Shown: positions 48,671 to 56,822 of the stretch, in pieces
How the letters are laid out: each line of letters starts with the position of its first letter
Position numbering within the stretch: position 1 is the stretch's first letter
From: Betaproteobacteria bacterium
GTDB lineage: Bacteria; Pseudomonadota; Gammaproteobacteria; Burkholderiales; Rhodocyclaceae
Direction: 5' to 3'
DNA length: 64,000 bases
NCBI GenBank assembly: GCA_016720065.1
Contig: JADJXY010000002.1
Coordinates: forward strand, 2,927,001 to 2,991,000
Position numbers and translations under genes: made by a program
The notes under the pieces: model-generated
What the model saw: only the letters and a program-made list of their open reading frames with translations
Told to the model about the DNA's origin: nothing
The model's database searches: none

Positions 48671-49399
48671 ATGACAGAGAACAATAAATTCGTTTGCCCG
48701 GCGGAGGGTGACGCCGCCATCCAGGCGGCCTCGGCCCGGGAATCCTGGCGCATCTTCGGCATTATGTCAGAGTTCGTCGAGGCCACCGAAAGGCTCTCCT
48801 CGATCCGGCCGGCGGTCACCGTCTTCGGCAGCGCCCGGGTGCCCGTCGACTCTCCCTACTATGTGCTGACCGAGACCATCGCCCGCCTGCTGTCCGATTC
48901 CGGCTTCGCGGTCATCTCGGGCGGCGGCCCCGGCATCATGGAAGCGGCCAACAAGGGCGCTTTCGACGGCAGGTCGCCCTCGGTGGGGCTCAACATCCAG
49001 TTGCCCCACGAGCAGCGGGCCAATCCCTACCAGGACGTCTCCCAGACCTTCCGCCACTTCTTTGCCCGCAAGTACATGTTCGTGCGCTTTGCCAGCGCCT
49101 ACGTGGTCATGCCCGGCGGTTTCGGCACCCTGGACGAATTGCTCGAAGCCCTGACCCTGATCCAGACGGGCAAGAGCCGCAAGATACCCATCATCCTGGT
49201 CTGCTCGGCCTTCTGGGCCGGGCTGGTCGATTGGTTCCGCAACCGCTTGGCCGAGGAGAAAATGATCGACCCCGCCGACATGGATCTCATCCAGGTCATC
49301 GACGAACCGGACCGGGTGGTCGAAGCCATCTTCAAGCATTACGAGGCCCGCCCCTTCGCGCCCCTGCCCAACGAGCGGGAGATGATGCTCAACCTGTAA
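48671..49399 (+). CDS. LOG-family (TIGR00730) Rossmann-fold protein
   Basis: 242 residues of the Lonely-Guy family, whose characterised members release bases from nucleoside monophosphates (cytokinin riboside phosphate or AMP/PpnN type). The nucleotide-binding loop GGGPGIMEAANKGA and the catalytic signature PGGFGTLDELLE are intact. GAGGAG precedes the ATG and lies inside polA. In-frame codons continue upstream to 48617 but only within polA. It probably starts an operon with the DUF2782 gene 32 bases downstream. Confidence 0.92.
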   Translation: MTENNKFVCPAEGDAAIQAASARESWRIFGIMSEFVEATERLSSIRPAVTVFGSARVPVDSPYYVLTETIARLLSDSGFAVISGGGPGIMEAANKGAFDGRSPSVGLNIQLPHEQRANPYQDVSQTFRHFFARKYMFVRFASAYVVMPGGFGTLDELLEALTLIQTGKSRKIPIILVCSAFWAGLVDWFRNRLAEEKMIDPADMDLIQVIDEPDRVVEAIFKHYEARPFAPLPNEREMMLNL

Positions 49400-49431
49400 T
49401 AAAATGGGGCTCCCGCCCCCCAGGAAACACC

Positions 49432-49773
49432 ATGCGCCGCCTCATTCCCCTTTTGTTCCTCGCCGCCCTGCCCGTCTGGGCTGAGGCGCCGCGCCCCAAC
49501 GACCTGCAGCCGCTTCCCGCCGTGCCCCCGCCCCCGCCGGGCATGGAGGCCTTCGACGCGGCGCTCGAACCCCAGGTCACCATCGTGCGCAACGACAAGG
49601 AAACCCGCGAGGAATTCCGCGCCAACGGCAAGCTGTACATGGTCAAGGTCACGCCAGTGGGCGGCAAGCCCTATTACCTGGTCGATCACCAGGGCAATGG
49701 CCAGTTCATCGAGGCGGACATGGTGGGCGGCCCGGTGGTCAAGCCGCCCATGTGGGTGATCCATAGCTGGTAA
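49432..49773 (+). CDS. DUF2782 periplasmic protein
   Basis: 113 residues with a signal peptide (MRRLIPLLFLAALPVWA), a Pro-rich stretch (LPAVPPPPPGMEAFD) and the DUF2782 core: VTIVRNDKETREEFRANGKL, YMVKVTPVGGKPYYLVDHQG and a C-terminal MWVIHSW. Function unknown; in betaproteobacteria the gene typically stands near polA, as here. Confidence 0.88.
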   Translation: MRRLIPLLFLAALPVWAEAPRPNDLQPLPAVPPPPPGMEAFDAALEPQVTIVRNDKETREEFRANGKLYMVKVTPVGGKPYYLVDHQGNGQFIEADMVGGPVVKPPMWVIHSW

Positions 49774-49810
49774 AGGACTTGGGGAGGGCTGATTCCGCCC
49801 CCCCGCAGCA

Positions 49811-50578
49811 ATGGCAGATCCCTCTCCCTTTCCGGTCGCGCCCCGTCCCTTCGACGGCGCCAGCCGCCACGTCGACCCCGGCGCCTGCTTCGACTGGCTG
49901 CGCCAGGGCTGGGCGCTCTTCCTGGCCGATCCCGGAACCTGGCTGGCCTGTTCCCTGCTCACCCTCCTCATCGGCATCAGCCCCACCATCGTCCCCCTGG
50001 TGGGCGGCGTGGCGACCAACCTCCTGATGCCCATCCTGAGCGCCGGCCTCCTCGACCAGGCCCGCCGCCAGTCCCGCGGCGAGGACATCGACGTAGGCGG
50101 GCTGTTCAACGGCTTTCGCCACCGCACGGGTGAGCTCGTTCTCCTGGGCGTGGTGTTCACCGTGGCCATCGTCGCCGTCGTGGTGGTCATCGGCATCCTC
50201 ATCGGCGGCGGCGTTGCCGGTGGCCTGTTCGGCGCCTCCACCGGGCGGCCGGTCGTGGCGGGCGCCGGTTTCGGTGTCGTTCTGGGGGGGCTTTTGCTCG
50301 GTGGTCTGCTGATCTCCCTGGCCCTGGTGCCCCTGACCATGGCCATGTGGTTCGCCCCCGCCCTGGTGTATTTCAACGGCATGGCTCCGGTGGCCGCCAT
50401 GAAGGCGAGCTTCGCCGCCTGCCTCGCCAACTGGCTGCCTTTCCTGGTCTTCAGCGTCATCCTCACGGTGCTCTGCTTCTTCGCCACCCTGCCCCTGGGC
50501 CTGGGCTTTCTCGTCCTCCTGCCCGTCTTCTCCGGCGCCCTGTACGCGTCCTACCGCGACGTCTTTCCCACCAGCTGA
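49811..50578 (+). CDS. BPSS1780-family membrane protein (copy 1)
   Basis: 255 residues. An N-terminal soluble stretch (VDPGACFDWLRQGWALFLAD) is followed by about six membrane segments, and the C-terminal signature LYASYRDVF is shared with the next gene. The family is widespread in betaproteobacteria and has no known function. It couples to its paralogue by TGATG. Confidence 0.85.
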   Translation: MADPSPFPVAPRPFDGASRHVDPGACFDWLRQGWALFLADPGTWLACSLLTLLIGISPTIVPLVGGVATNLLMPILSAGLLDQARRQSRGEDIDVGGLFNGFRHRTGELVLLGVVFTVAIVAVVVVIGILIGGGVAGGLFGASTGRPVVAGAGFGVVLGGLLLGGLLISLALVPLTMAMWFAPALVYFNGMAPVAAMKASFAACLANWLPFLVFSVILTVLCFFATLPLGLGFLVLLPVFSGALYASYRDVFPTS

Positions 50579-51351
50579 TGCGTGCCCAACAACTCCCCCC
50601 CGCCGCGGGCTGGAACTGGATCGTCGGCGGCGCCAGCCTGTACCGCCGCAATCCGCCCGTCCTCGGCCTTCTCGTCGTTGCCTACTGGTTCACCGTCGTC
50701 CTGCTCTCGGCCATGCCCCTCATCGGCACGGTGCTCGCCTCCCTGGCCGTTCCCGGGCTCTCGGTGGGACTCATGCACAGTTGCCGCCAGCTGGAGCGCC
50801 GCCAGACCCCGGCGCTGCAAACGCTCTACGGCGGCCTGCGCGAAAACCCGCGTACCCTCGCGGCCCTCGGCGCCCTTTATCTGGCCTGCACCCTGGCCAT
50901 CCTGATGCTTTCTTCCCTGGCCGATGGCGGCGAGTTGCTGCGCTTCATGCTCTCGGGCCAGCCCCTGGACCGGGAGACGGTGGAGAGCGGCCGCCTCATG
51001 GCACCCGCCACCATCGTCATCCTGCTGCTTGCCCCGGTGCTCATGGCCTACTGGTTCGCCCCGGTCCTCGCCGCCTGGCACGGGCTGTCGGTGGGCAAGG
51101 CGCTGTTCTTCAGCCTGATGGCCTGCTGGATCAACTGGCGCGCCTTCCTGACCTACGGCATCGCCCTGGCCCTGGTGGCAGCGGTGCTGCCCGGCGTGGT
51201 GCTGGCCGTCCTCCTGCTCATCTTCCCCGGCGCGGCCAATTTCCTCACCGCCCTGGTCACCGTGCCGGCCATGCTGGTGCTGGCCCCTATCGTCTTCGCC
51301 AGCTTTTACGTCAGTTACCGCGACGTGTTCGGAATCGATGCCGCGGCTTGA
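50578..51351 (+). CDS. BPSS1780-family membrane protein (copy 2)
   Basis: 257 residues with the same plan as copy 1 (GWNWIVGGASLYRRNP at the start, FYVSYRDVFGID at the end) and six membrane segments, but low overall identity, so an old duplication. It overlaps nadD by 14 bases. The tight overlaps imply one transcript through nadD. Confidence 0.83.
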   Translation: MRAQQLPPAAGWNWIVGGASLYRRNPPVLGLLVVAYWFTVVLLSAMPLIGTVLASLAVPGLSVGLMHSCRQLERRQTPALQTLYGGLRENPRTLAALGALYLACTLAILMLSSLADGGELLRFMLSGQPLDRETVESGRLMAPATIVILLLAPVLMAYWFAPVLAAWHGLSVGKALFFSLMACWINWRAFLTYGIALALVAAVLPGVVLAVLLLIFPGAANFLTALVTVPAMLVLAPIVFASFYVSYRDVFGIDAAA

Positions 51352-51997
51352 ACCCCTGGGCGTTTTCGGGGGCACCTTCGACCCGGTTCACAGCGGGCAT
51401 CTGCGCCTGGCCGAAGAGGCCCGCGAGGGCCTCGCTCTCGAGGGTGTGCGTTGGATTCCGGCCGGCCAGCCCCCCCACCGGGACAGGCCGGGCGTCGGGG
51501 CTGTCCACCGGTTGGCCATGGTGCGCCTGGCCGTGACCGGCAACCCGGCCTTCTCCGTCGACGCCAGCGAGGTGGAGGCCGAGCGCCCGAGCTACACCGT
51601 CCCCACCCTGGAGCGGCTGCGGGACGAACTGGGCCGCGAGCGGCCCCTGGTCCTGCTGCTGGGGGCCGATGCCTTTGGCGGCTTGCCCACCTGGCATCGC
51701 TGGACGACGCTGTTCGAACTCGCCCATGTGGCGGTTTCCCACCGCCCCGGCTACCCGGTAGAGCCCGACGGCCTGCCGCCGGCCCTGGCGGAAGTCTTCG
51801 CCCGCCGGCGCCTGGCCTCCCCGGATGGCCTGGGACAGGCGCCCGGCGGCGGCATCGTCACCTTCGCCATGACCCAACTGGCCATTTCCGCCACCCAGAT
51901 TCGCGGCATCGTCGCCCGGGGCGCCAGTCCCCGCTATTTGCTGCCCGACGCCCTTGTCGACTATATTCAACGGCACCACCTTTACCAAAGCGCCTGA
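51338..51997 (+). CDS. nadD: Nicotinate-nucleotide adenylyltransferase
   Basis: The 219-residue enzyme makes deamido-NAD from nicotinate mononucleotide and ATP. The adenylyltransferase motif GVFGGTFDPVHSGHLRLAEE and the second motif ISATQIRGIVARG are intact. It overlaps the membrane-protein gene before it and rsfS after it (TGATG), the usual nadD-rsfS-rlmH order. Confidence 0.96.
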   Translation: MPRLEPLGVFGGTFDPVHSGHLRLAEEAREGLALEGVRWIPAGQPPHRDRPGVGAVHRLAMVRLAVTGNPAFSVDASEVEAERPSYTVPTLERLRDELGRERPLVLLLGADAFGGLPTWHRWTTLFELAHVAVSHRPGYPVEPDGLPPALAEVFARRRLASPDGLGQAPGGGIVTFAMTQLAISATQIRGIVARGASPRYLLPDALVDYIQRHHLYQSA

Positions 51998-52362
51998 TGG
52001 ACGTCCGCAAACTGCAGAAAATCGTCGTCGCTGCCCTGGAAGACATCAAGGGCAAGGACATCGAAGTCATCAACACCACCCGCCTCACCTCCCTGTTCGA
52101 CCGCATCGTCATCGCGTCCGGGGATTCCAACCGCCAGGTCAAGGCCCTGGCCCGCAACGTGCAGGAAAAGGTACGCGAAGCCGGCGGCGAAGTCGTCTCG
52201 GTGGAGGGCGAGGAATTCGGCGAGTGGGTTCTGGTGGATCTGGGCGATCTGGTGGTCCACGTCATGCAGCCGGCCGTCCGCCAGTACTACAACCTGGAAG
52301 AACTCTGGCAGGTGACGCCTGCCCAGCGCCGCGCCGCAGCGGCCGAATCCCGGGCCGCATGA
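51997..52362 (+). CDS. rsfS: Ribosomal silencing factor RsfS
   Basis: 121 residues; binds ribosomal protein uL14 and blocks subunit joining when nutrients run low. The segments INTTRLTSLFDRIVIASGDS and FGEWVLVDLGDLVVHVMQP are diagnostic. Overlaps nadD and rlmH, so all three are coupled. Confidence 0.95.
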   Translation: MDVRKLQKIVVAALEDIKGKDIEVINTTRLTSLFDRIVIASGDSNRQVKALARNVQEKVREAGGEVVSVEGEEFGEWVLVDLGDLVVHVMQPAVRQYYNLEELWQVTPAQRRAAAAESRAA

Positions 52363-52829
52363 AGCTGGCTGTGGTGGCCGTGGGCCACCGGCAGCCGGCG
52401 TGGATCGACGCAGGCTGCACGGAGTACCTGCGCCGCATGCCCCGGGAACTTCCCGCCACCCTGGTCGAAATCAAGCCCGAGCCCCGCGGATCGAAGTCCC
52501 GGGAACAACTGCTGGCGGCGGAGAAGGGGCGCATCCGCGACGCGCTGCCCGCCAACCCCCGCCTGGTCGTCCTCGACGAGCGGGGGGACGACCTCACCAC
52601 CCTGCAACTGGCGCGCCGCCTGGAGAGCTGGATGCACGACGGCCGCGACGCCGCCCTGCTCGTCGGCGGCGCCGATGGCCTGGATGAGGAACTGAAGCGC
52701 GAAGCCGACGAGCGCCTGCGCCTCTCCAGCCTCACCCTTCCTCATGGTCTGGCGCGCCTGCTACTGTGCGAGCAGTTGTACCGGGCGGTGAGCGTCCTCA
52801 AGAATCACCCTTATCACCGGGAAGGGTGA
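52359..52829 (+). CDS. rlmH: 23S rRNA pseudouridine-1915 N3-methyltransferase RlmH
   Basis: 156 residues of the SPOUT class. It methylates pseudouridine 1915 in helix 69 of 23S rRNA. The knot region shows LLVGGADGLDEELKREAD and the C-terminus LLCEQLYRAVSVLKNHPYH is canonical. The start overlaps the stop of rsfS (ATGA). Confidence 0.96.
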   Translation: MKLAVVAVGHRQPAWIDAGCTEYLRRMPRELPATLVEIKPEPRGSKSREQLLAAEKGRIRDALPANPRLVVLDERGDDLTTLQLARRLESWMHDGRDAALLVGGADGLDEELKREADERLRLSSLTLPHGLARLLLCEQLYRAVSVLKNHPYHREG

Positions 52830-52869
52830 TCCGCTCCTCCCGCTTGCCCCTGATCCCGAGAACCGAGCC

Positions 52870-53472
52870 ATGCGCATCCATCTTGCCTCCCGCAGTCCCC
52901 GCCGCCGCGAGATTCTCGACCAGATCGGCGTGGCCTTCGACACCATGATTTTTCGCACCGGCGAGCGGGCCGACCCGGAGACCGACGAGACACCGTTGCC
53001 CGGAGAGGATCCCGTCGCCTACGTGGAACGGGTCGCCCGGGCCAAGGCGGACCACGGCGGGCGCATCCTCGACTGGCGCAAGCTGGTGCGCCAGCCGGTG
53101 CTGGCGGCCGACACCACGCTGGAATTCGCCGGTTCCATCATCGGCAAACCGAACGGTCCCGGCGACGCCGAGGCCATTCTGCGTCGCCTGTCGGGACAGA
53201 GCCATCGCGTCCTCACCGGCGTGGCCCTGTACCACGGGGGCCGCACCGAATTCGGCCTGTCGGTCAGCGAGGTAGTCTTCCGCCCCCTGGACGACGACGA
53301 AATCCGGCACTACGTCGCCAGCGGCGACCCCCTGGACAAGGCCGGCGCCTACGGCATTCAGGGGCGCGCCGGCATCTTCGTGCGCCATCTCGCCGGCAGC
53401 TACACCGGCGTGATGGGGCTGCCGGTCTGCGAAACCGCAGAACTTCTCAAAGCCGCCGGCTGGCGTTTTTGA
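52870..53472 (+). CDS. Maf-family nucleotide pyrophosphatase
   Basis: 200 residues. Maf proteins hydrolyse non-canonical or specific nucleoside triphosphates (dTTP/UTP or modified bases) and are linked to division-associated housekeeping. The start IHLASRSPRRREILDQIG, LAADTTLEF and DKAGAYGIQGRAG are the conserved points. The second motif reads AADTTLEF rather than the common GADTTV, so substrate class is uncertain. Follows rlmH by 40 bases; rng, often next in betaproteobacteria, is absent here. Confidence 0.92.
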   Translation: MRIHLASRSPRRREILDQIGVAFDTMIFRTGERADPETDETPLPGEDPVAYVERVARAKADHGGRILDWRKLVRQPVLAADTTLEFAGSIIGKPNGPGDAEAILRRLSGQSHRVLTGVALYHGGRTEFGLSVSEVVFRPLDDDEIRHYVASGDPLDKAGAYGIQGRAGIFVRHLAGSYTGVMGLPVCETAELLKAAGWRF

Positions 53473-53509
53473 TACCCATCCTGGCCGGGAGCGTAAGCAG
53501 CGCCTCGGC

Positions 53510-53560
53510 TGGGCTCAGGACAGGCCCTTCGATACAACTCAGGACAGGCTTGTCGAAGGA
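53510..53560. repeat. Dispersed-type palindromic repeat after maf
   Basis: CTCAGGACAGGC occurs twice (53514 and 53538). Flanking CCTTCGA and TCGAAGG form an inverted pair. Short repeats built on CTTCGACAGGCTCAGGACAGG-like units are common REP-type elements in environmental bacteria. It lies between convergent genes and could serve as a shared terminator. Confidence 0.6.
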
Positions 53561-53571
53561 AGCGCGGATTT

Positions 53572-54624
53572 CTACCGCACAAGCGCCAGCAGATGCGCCA
53601 CCGCTTCAGCCGCGCCGGCGGTTGCGGGCGGCGTCGGCGGGGGCTGGCTCCACAGTGCCTGCAACTCGCCCTCCAGCCCGCCCTCGGCCAGGGCCCGGGC
53701 GGGCACCTCCCGGCAGGCCCCGTGGGCGTGCAGCCAGGCGATGAGGCAGTCCTGTTCCGGCCAGTCGTCCCGGCGCACGTAGAGCACCGGCGTTGCGCAG
53801 GCCGCGGCTTCGGTGAAGGTTCCGTAACCAGGCTTGGTGAGCACCGCATCCACCGAGGCGAGCAAGTCCGGAAAATCCAGGCCGCAGGATTCCGCCGCCA
53901 CGGCGTCCGGGTGGCGACAATCCCAGCCTGCCGGGACCAGCCAGCGCAGGCCGGATTGGTGCGGCCAGGCTTCGAGAGGCAGGCGATGGGCGATGCCGCC
54001 CAGGGCGATCAGGACGTTGCGCCGACCATCCGGGAAGCCCAGGAGGCGGCGCTGCCCGGGGTGAGTGACCACGCCGATATCCACCCGGTTGCTCAGGTCG
54101 TTCATGGGCATGGCCGGTGTCAGGCGCAGGAAGGCGCTGGCGGAGCGGTAGGCGGCGAGCATCTCGCCGTGGATGCTTGCCGCCCAGGGTTGGTGGCGGA
54201 AGTAGTGGGCGAAGAGGTCGGCCCAGTTGAGGGAGCACACGGCCGCGGCGGGGATGCCGGCCGCCGCCGCCCCGGCAAGGGGCAGGTAACTGACCGAGGA
54301 GAGAACCAGATCGGCCCCTGATTCCCGCAAGGAGCGAGCCTCGGTGGCGACCCGCCGGGGCCAGTCGGCGTGGTCGCGGAGGTAGGCGGCGGCGCTGGCG
54401 GCAAGGTCCAGGGCCAGGGCGTCGCGCATGAGGAAGCCGAAGTCGGACCCTTGCGGCAGATGGCTGAACGCCGGCGCAAGCCGCTTGCGCAGCGCCGCAG
54501 CCGGCAGGGCGCTGCGCAGGGTCAGGCGCAGCCTGGGGACGGCAGCGGCCAGGGCGTTGATGATGGGCGCGGCGATGGCCAGATGGCCCAGGCCGTGGCT
54601 AGAAATGTCGGCAAACAGGTGCAT
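53572..54624 (-). CDS. GT-B-type glycosyltransferase-like protein
   Basis: 350 residues with a MurG/UGT-like plan. An N-terminal Rossmann half starts MHLFADISSHGLGHLAIAAP with the Gly-His-Gly loop. The C-terminal half has LIALGGIAHRLPLEAWPHQS and the acceptor/donor-loop region VDAVLTKPGYGTFTEAAACA, where the Lys-Pro-Gly-Tyr-Gly motif is typical. The substrate cannot be told. It is monocistronic as seen here and convergent with maf. Confidence 0.75.
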   Translation of the reverse strand: MHLFADISSHGLGHLAIAAPIINALAAAVPRLRLTLRSALPAAALRKRLAPAFSHLPQGSDFGFLMRDALALDLAASAAAYLRDHADWPRRVATEARSLRESGADLVLSSVSYLPLAGAAAAGIPAAAVCSLNWADLFAHYFRHQPWAASIHGEMLAAYRSASAFLRLTPAMPMNDLSNRVDIGVVTHPGQRRLLGFPDGRRNVLIALGGIAHRLPLEAWPHQSGLRWLVPAGWDCRHPDAVAAESCGLDFPDLLASVDAVLTKPGYGTFTEAAACATPVLYVRRDDWPEQDCLIAWLHAHGACREVPARALAEGGLEGELQALWSQPPPTPPATAGAAEAVAHLLALVR

Positions 54625-54867
54625 GCGGTCCTGACTTCCGTGCAAGGGACATTCCCCGCATTGGAGGGGAACGATGGGCCGGGCTCCCCCTGCGCGCCCG
54701 GTCTGAATGCCGACGCCGGGCGACGGCGAGATCGGCCCCGGGCGCAAGTGTACAGCCCTTCTTCCCGCCTTGAGCGCCCCCTCCACCATGGGCATCTTTC
54801 CGGACCCGCAGGCTTGCCAGCGACCGCCGCTCGGCGTACTTTGGGTGCTTCCCTTGCAGGAGGCTTC

Positions 54868-56799
54868 ATGGATATTGCGCCTCCCGGCTCCGACCCCCCG
54901 GTCAGCCCCCGGCCCTTGGCCGAAACCGCGCCCTCGCCCGGGCCGGCACCCTCCCTGCGCCATTTTCCTGCCCTGGCGCTCAGCTTCGGCGTGGGCGCGG
55001 TGCTGGTGCTGTGGACCGTCATCGCCCTTGGTCTGGCTTCCCTGGAGCGCAGCGAGAAGGCCAGCGCCCACAGGGTGCTCGCCAATCTGGCCCGTTCCTT
55101 CGAGGGCCACGTGGAGCGCTCCCTGGACAATATCGACCAGATTCTCGCCGCCGTCGCCCTCTCCGTGGCGCGCGAGGGCTTTCCGGAAGATCTCGGCGAC
55201 ATCGTCGGTGACCGTGTCGGTGGTGACCCGCTCTTCCACGAGCTTGCGGTTGCAGACACCCGGGGGCGCATCCGGGTGCGCAGCGGTAGCGGATCCGGCG
55301 ACTCCGTGGAGGGGCAGTCCTTTTTCGCCCGGCAGCGGGAGCGACCGGACGGCGGCCTCCTGGTGAGCGAGCCGGTGGCGGGCACGGCGTCGGGCCGGAT
55401 TTCCCTCTTGCTTTCCCATCGCGTGAGTGGGGGTGACGGCAATTTTGGCGGCGTCGTGGTCGCCTCCGTGGCGCCCGAGTACTTCACCCGCTTCTATTCC
55501 AGCTTCGATCTGGGTGCGGGGGGCAGCGTCTCCCTGGTGAGCCTGGACGGCAGGGTCCGTGCCCGCCACGTCCGCCCTGCCGCCGGCGAGGTTTCCGTCC
55601 GGCACGACGAAACCCTCGCCCCCGCCACCCTGCGGGAGGTGCTCCAACGCAACCCCCAGGGCACCCTGCAAGGCCCCAGTCCGGTGGACGGCGTCAGCCG
55701 CCTGTACGCCTATCGTGTCATGGAGCGCTATCCCTTTGCCGTGGTGGTCGGCATGGGTGAGGACCACGCCCTGGCCGATCTGGCGATCCGGCGCATGGAG
55801 TGGACCGGGCTGGGGGCCGCCGTCAGCCTCGTCATCCTGGGGCTCACCGCCGTGCTTTACCGCCGTTCGCTGCGCCTGCGCGAAGCCGAGGAGCGCACCC
55901 GCGCCGCCCTGGAGCAGGTTCGCCTGAGCGCCAAGGTATTCGAGGAAAGCAGCGACGGCATCATGATCTGCGACGGCGAAAACCGCATCCTCACGGTCAA
56001 TCGGGCCTTCTCGACCATCACCGGCTACGGGGTGGAAGAAGTCATCGGACGCAACCCCCGCTTCCTGGGGTCCGGCGCAACTCCCCGCGAAACCTACCAG
56101 GAAATGTGGTGCAGCCTGCGGGAGAGCGGTTCCTGGCATGGGGAGGTGGTCAATCGCCGCAAGGACGGGGAGAAGTATCCGGAATGGCTCTCCGTCTGCG
56201 AAGTACGCGACAGCAAGGGCACCCTCACCCACCATATCGGCATCTTCTCCGACGCCACGGCCCACAAGTTCGACGGCCGGCGCCTGCACTTCCTGGTGCA
56301 TTACGACACCCTGACCGAACTGCCCAATCGCCTCCTGCTGGGGGACCGCCTCAGTCAGGCCGTGGCAGGCGCGCGCCGCACCGGCAAGAGCGTCGCCGTG
56401 CTGTTCATCGACCTGGACAATTTCAAGCCGGTCAACGATACCTATGGCCACGAAACCGGTGACCGGCTACTCAAGGCCGTGGCTTCCCGGCTCCATTCGG
56501 TCATCCGGGAAACCGACACCCTGGCCCGCCTGGGGGGTGACGAGTTCGTCCTGGTCATGCCCGAACTGGATTTCGACGGCCACGCCGAGGTGGTGGCGGA
56601 GAAATGCCGTACCGTATTCGACGCCCCCTTCGTCATCGCCGGCAATGAAATCCGCGCCGCGGCGAGCATCGGGATCGCCCGCTATCCCCTGGATGGCACG
56701 GAGCCGCAAACGCTGCTCGAAGCGGCCGACCGCGCCATGTACGCCGCCAAGGAAGCCGAGAAGGGGGCCGCCCGGGCGCTGTCGCGCCGGACGCACTGA
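54868..56799 (+). CDS. Membrane-anchored dCache-PAS-GGDEF diguanylate cyclase
   Basis: 643 residues. After a cytoplasmic Pro-rich start there is a membrane segment (ALALSFGVGAVLVLWTVIA), a periplasmic double-Cache-like sensor (residues about 70-300), a second membrane segment (GLGAAVSLVILGLTAVLY), a PAS domain (FEESSDGIMICDGENRIL) with PAC, and a GGDEF domain. The active site is intact (ARLGGDEFVLVMPE) and RETD five residues before it is an inhibitory I-site. AGGAGG precedes the ATG. Convergent with the dual-domain protein at 56823. Confidence 0.93.
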   Translation: MDIAPPGSDPPVSPRPLAETAPSPGPAPSLRHFPALALSFGVGAVLVLWTVIALGLASLERSEKASAHRVLANLARSFEGHVERSLDNIDQILAAVALSVAREGFPEDLGDIVGDRVGGDPLFHELAVADTRGRIRVRSGSGSGDSVEGQSFFARQRERPDGGLLVSEPVAGTASGRISLLLSHRVSGGDGNFGGVVVASVAPEYFTRFYSSFDLGAGGSVSLVSLDGRVRARHVRPAAGEVSVRHDETLAPATLREVLQRNPQGTLQGPSPVDGVSRLYAYRVMERYPFAVVVGMGEDHALADLAIRRMEWTGLGAAVSLVILGLTAVLYRRSLRLREAEERTRAALEQVRLSAKVFEESSDGIMICDGENRILTVNRAFSTITGYGVEEVIGRNPRFLGSGATPRETYQEMWCSLRESGSWHGEVVNRRKDGEKYPEWLSVCEVRDSKGTLTHHIGIFSDATAHKFDGRRLHFLVHYDTLTELPNRLLLGDRLSQAVAGARRTGKSVAVLFIDLDNFKPVNDTYGHETGDRLLKAVASRLHSVIRETDTLARLGGDEFVLVMPELDFDGHAEVVAEKCRTVFDAPFVIAGNEIRAAASIGIARYPLDGTEPQTLLEAADRAMYAAKEAEKGAARALSRRTH

Positions 56800-56822
56800 G
56801 CGCCTGGCGCCTGAATCGCCGC

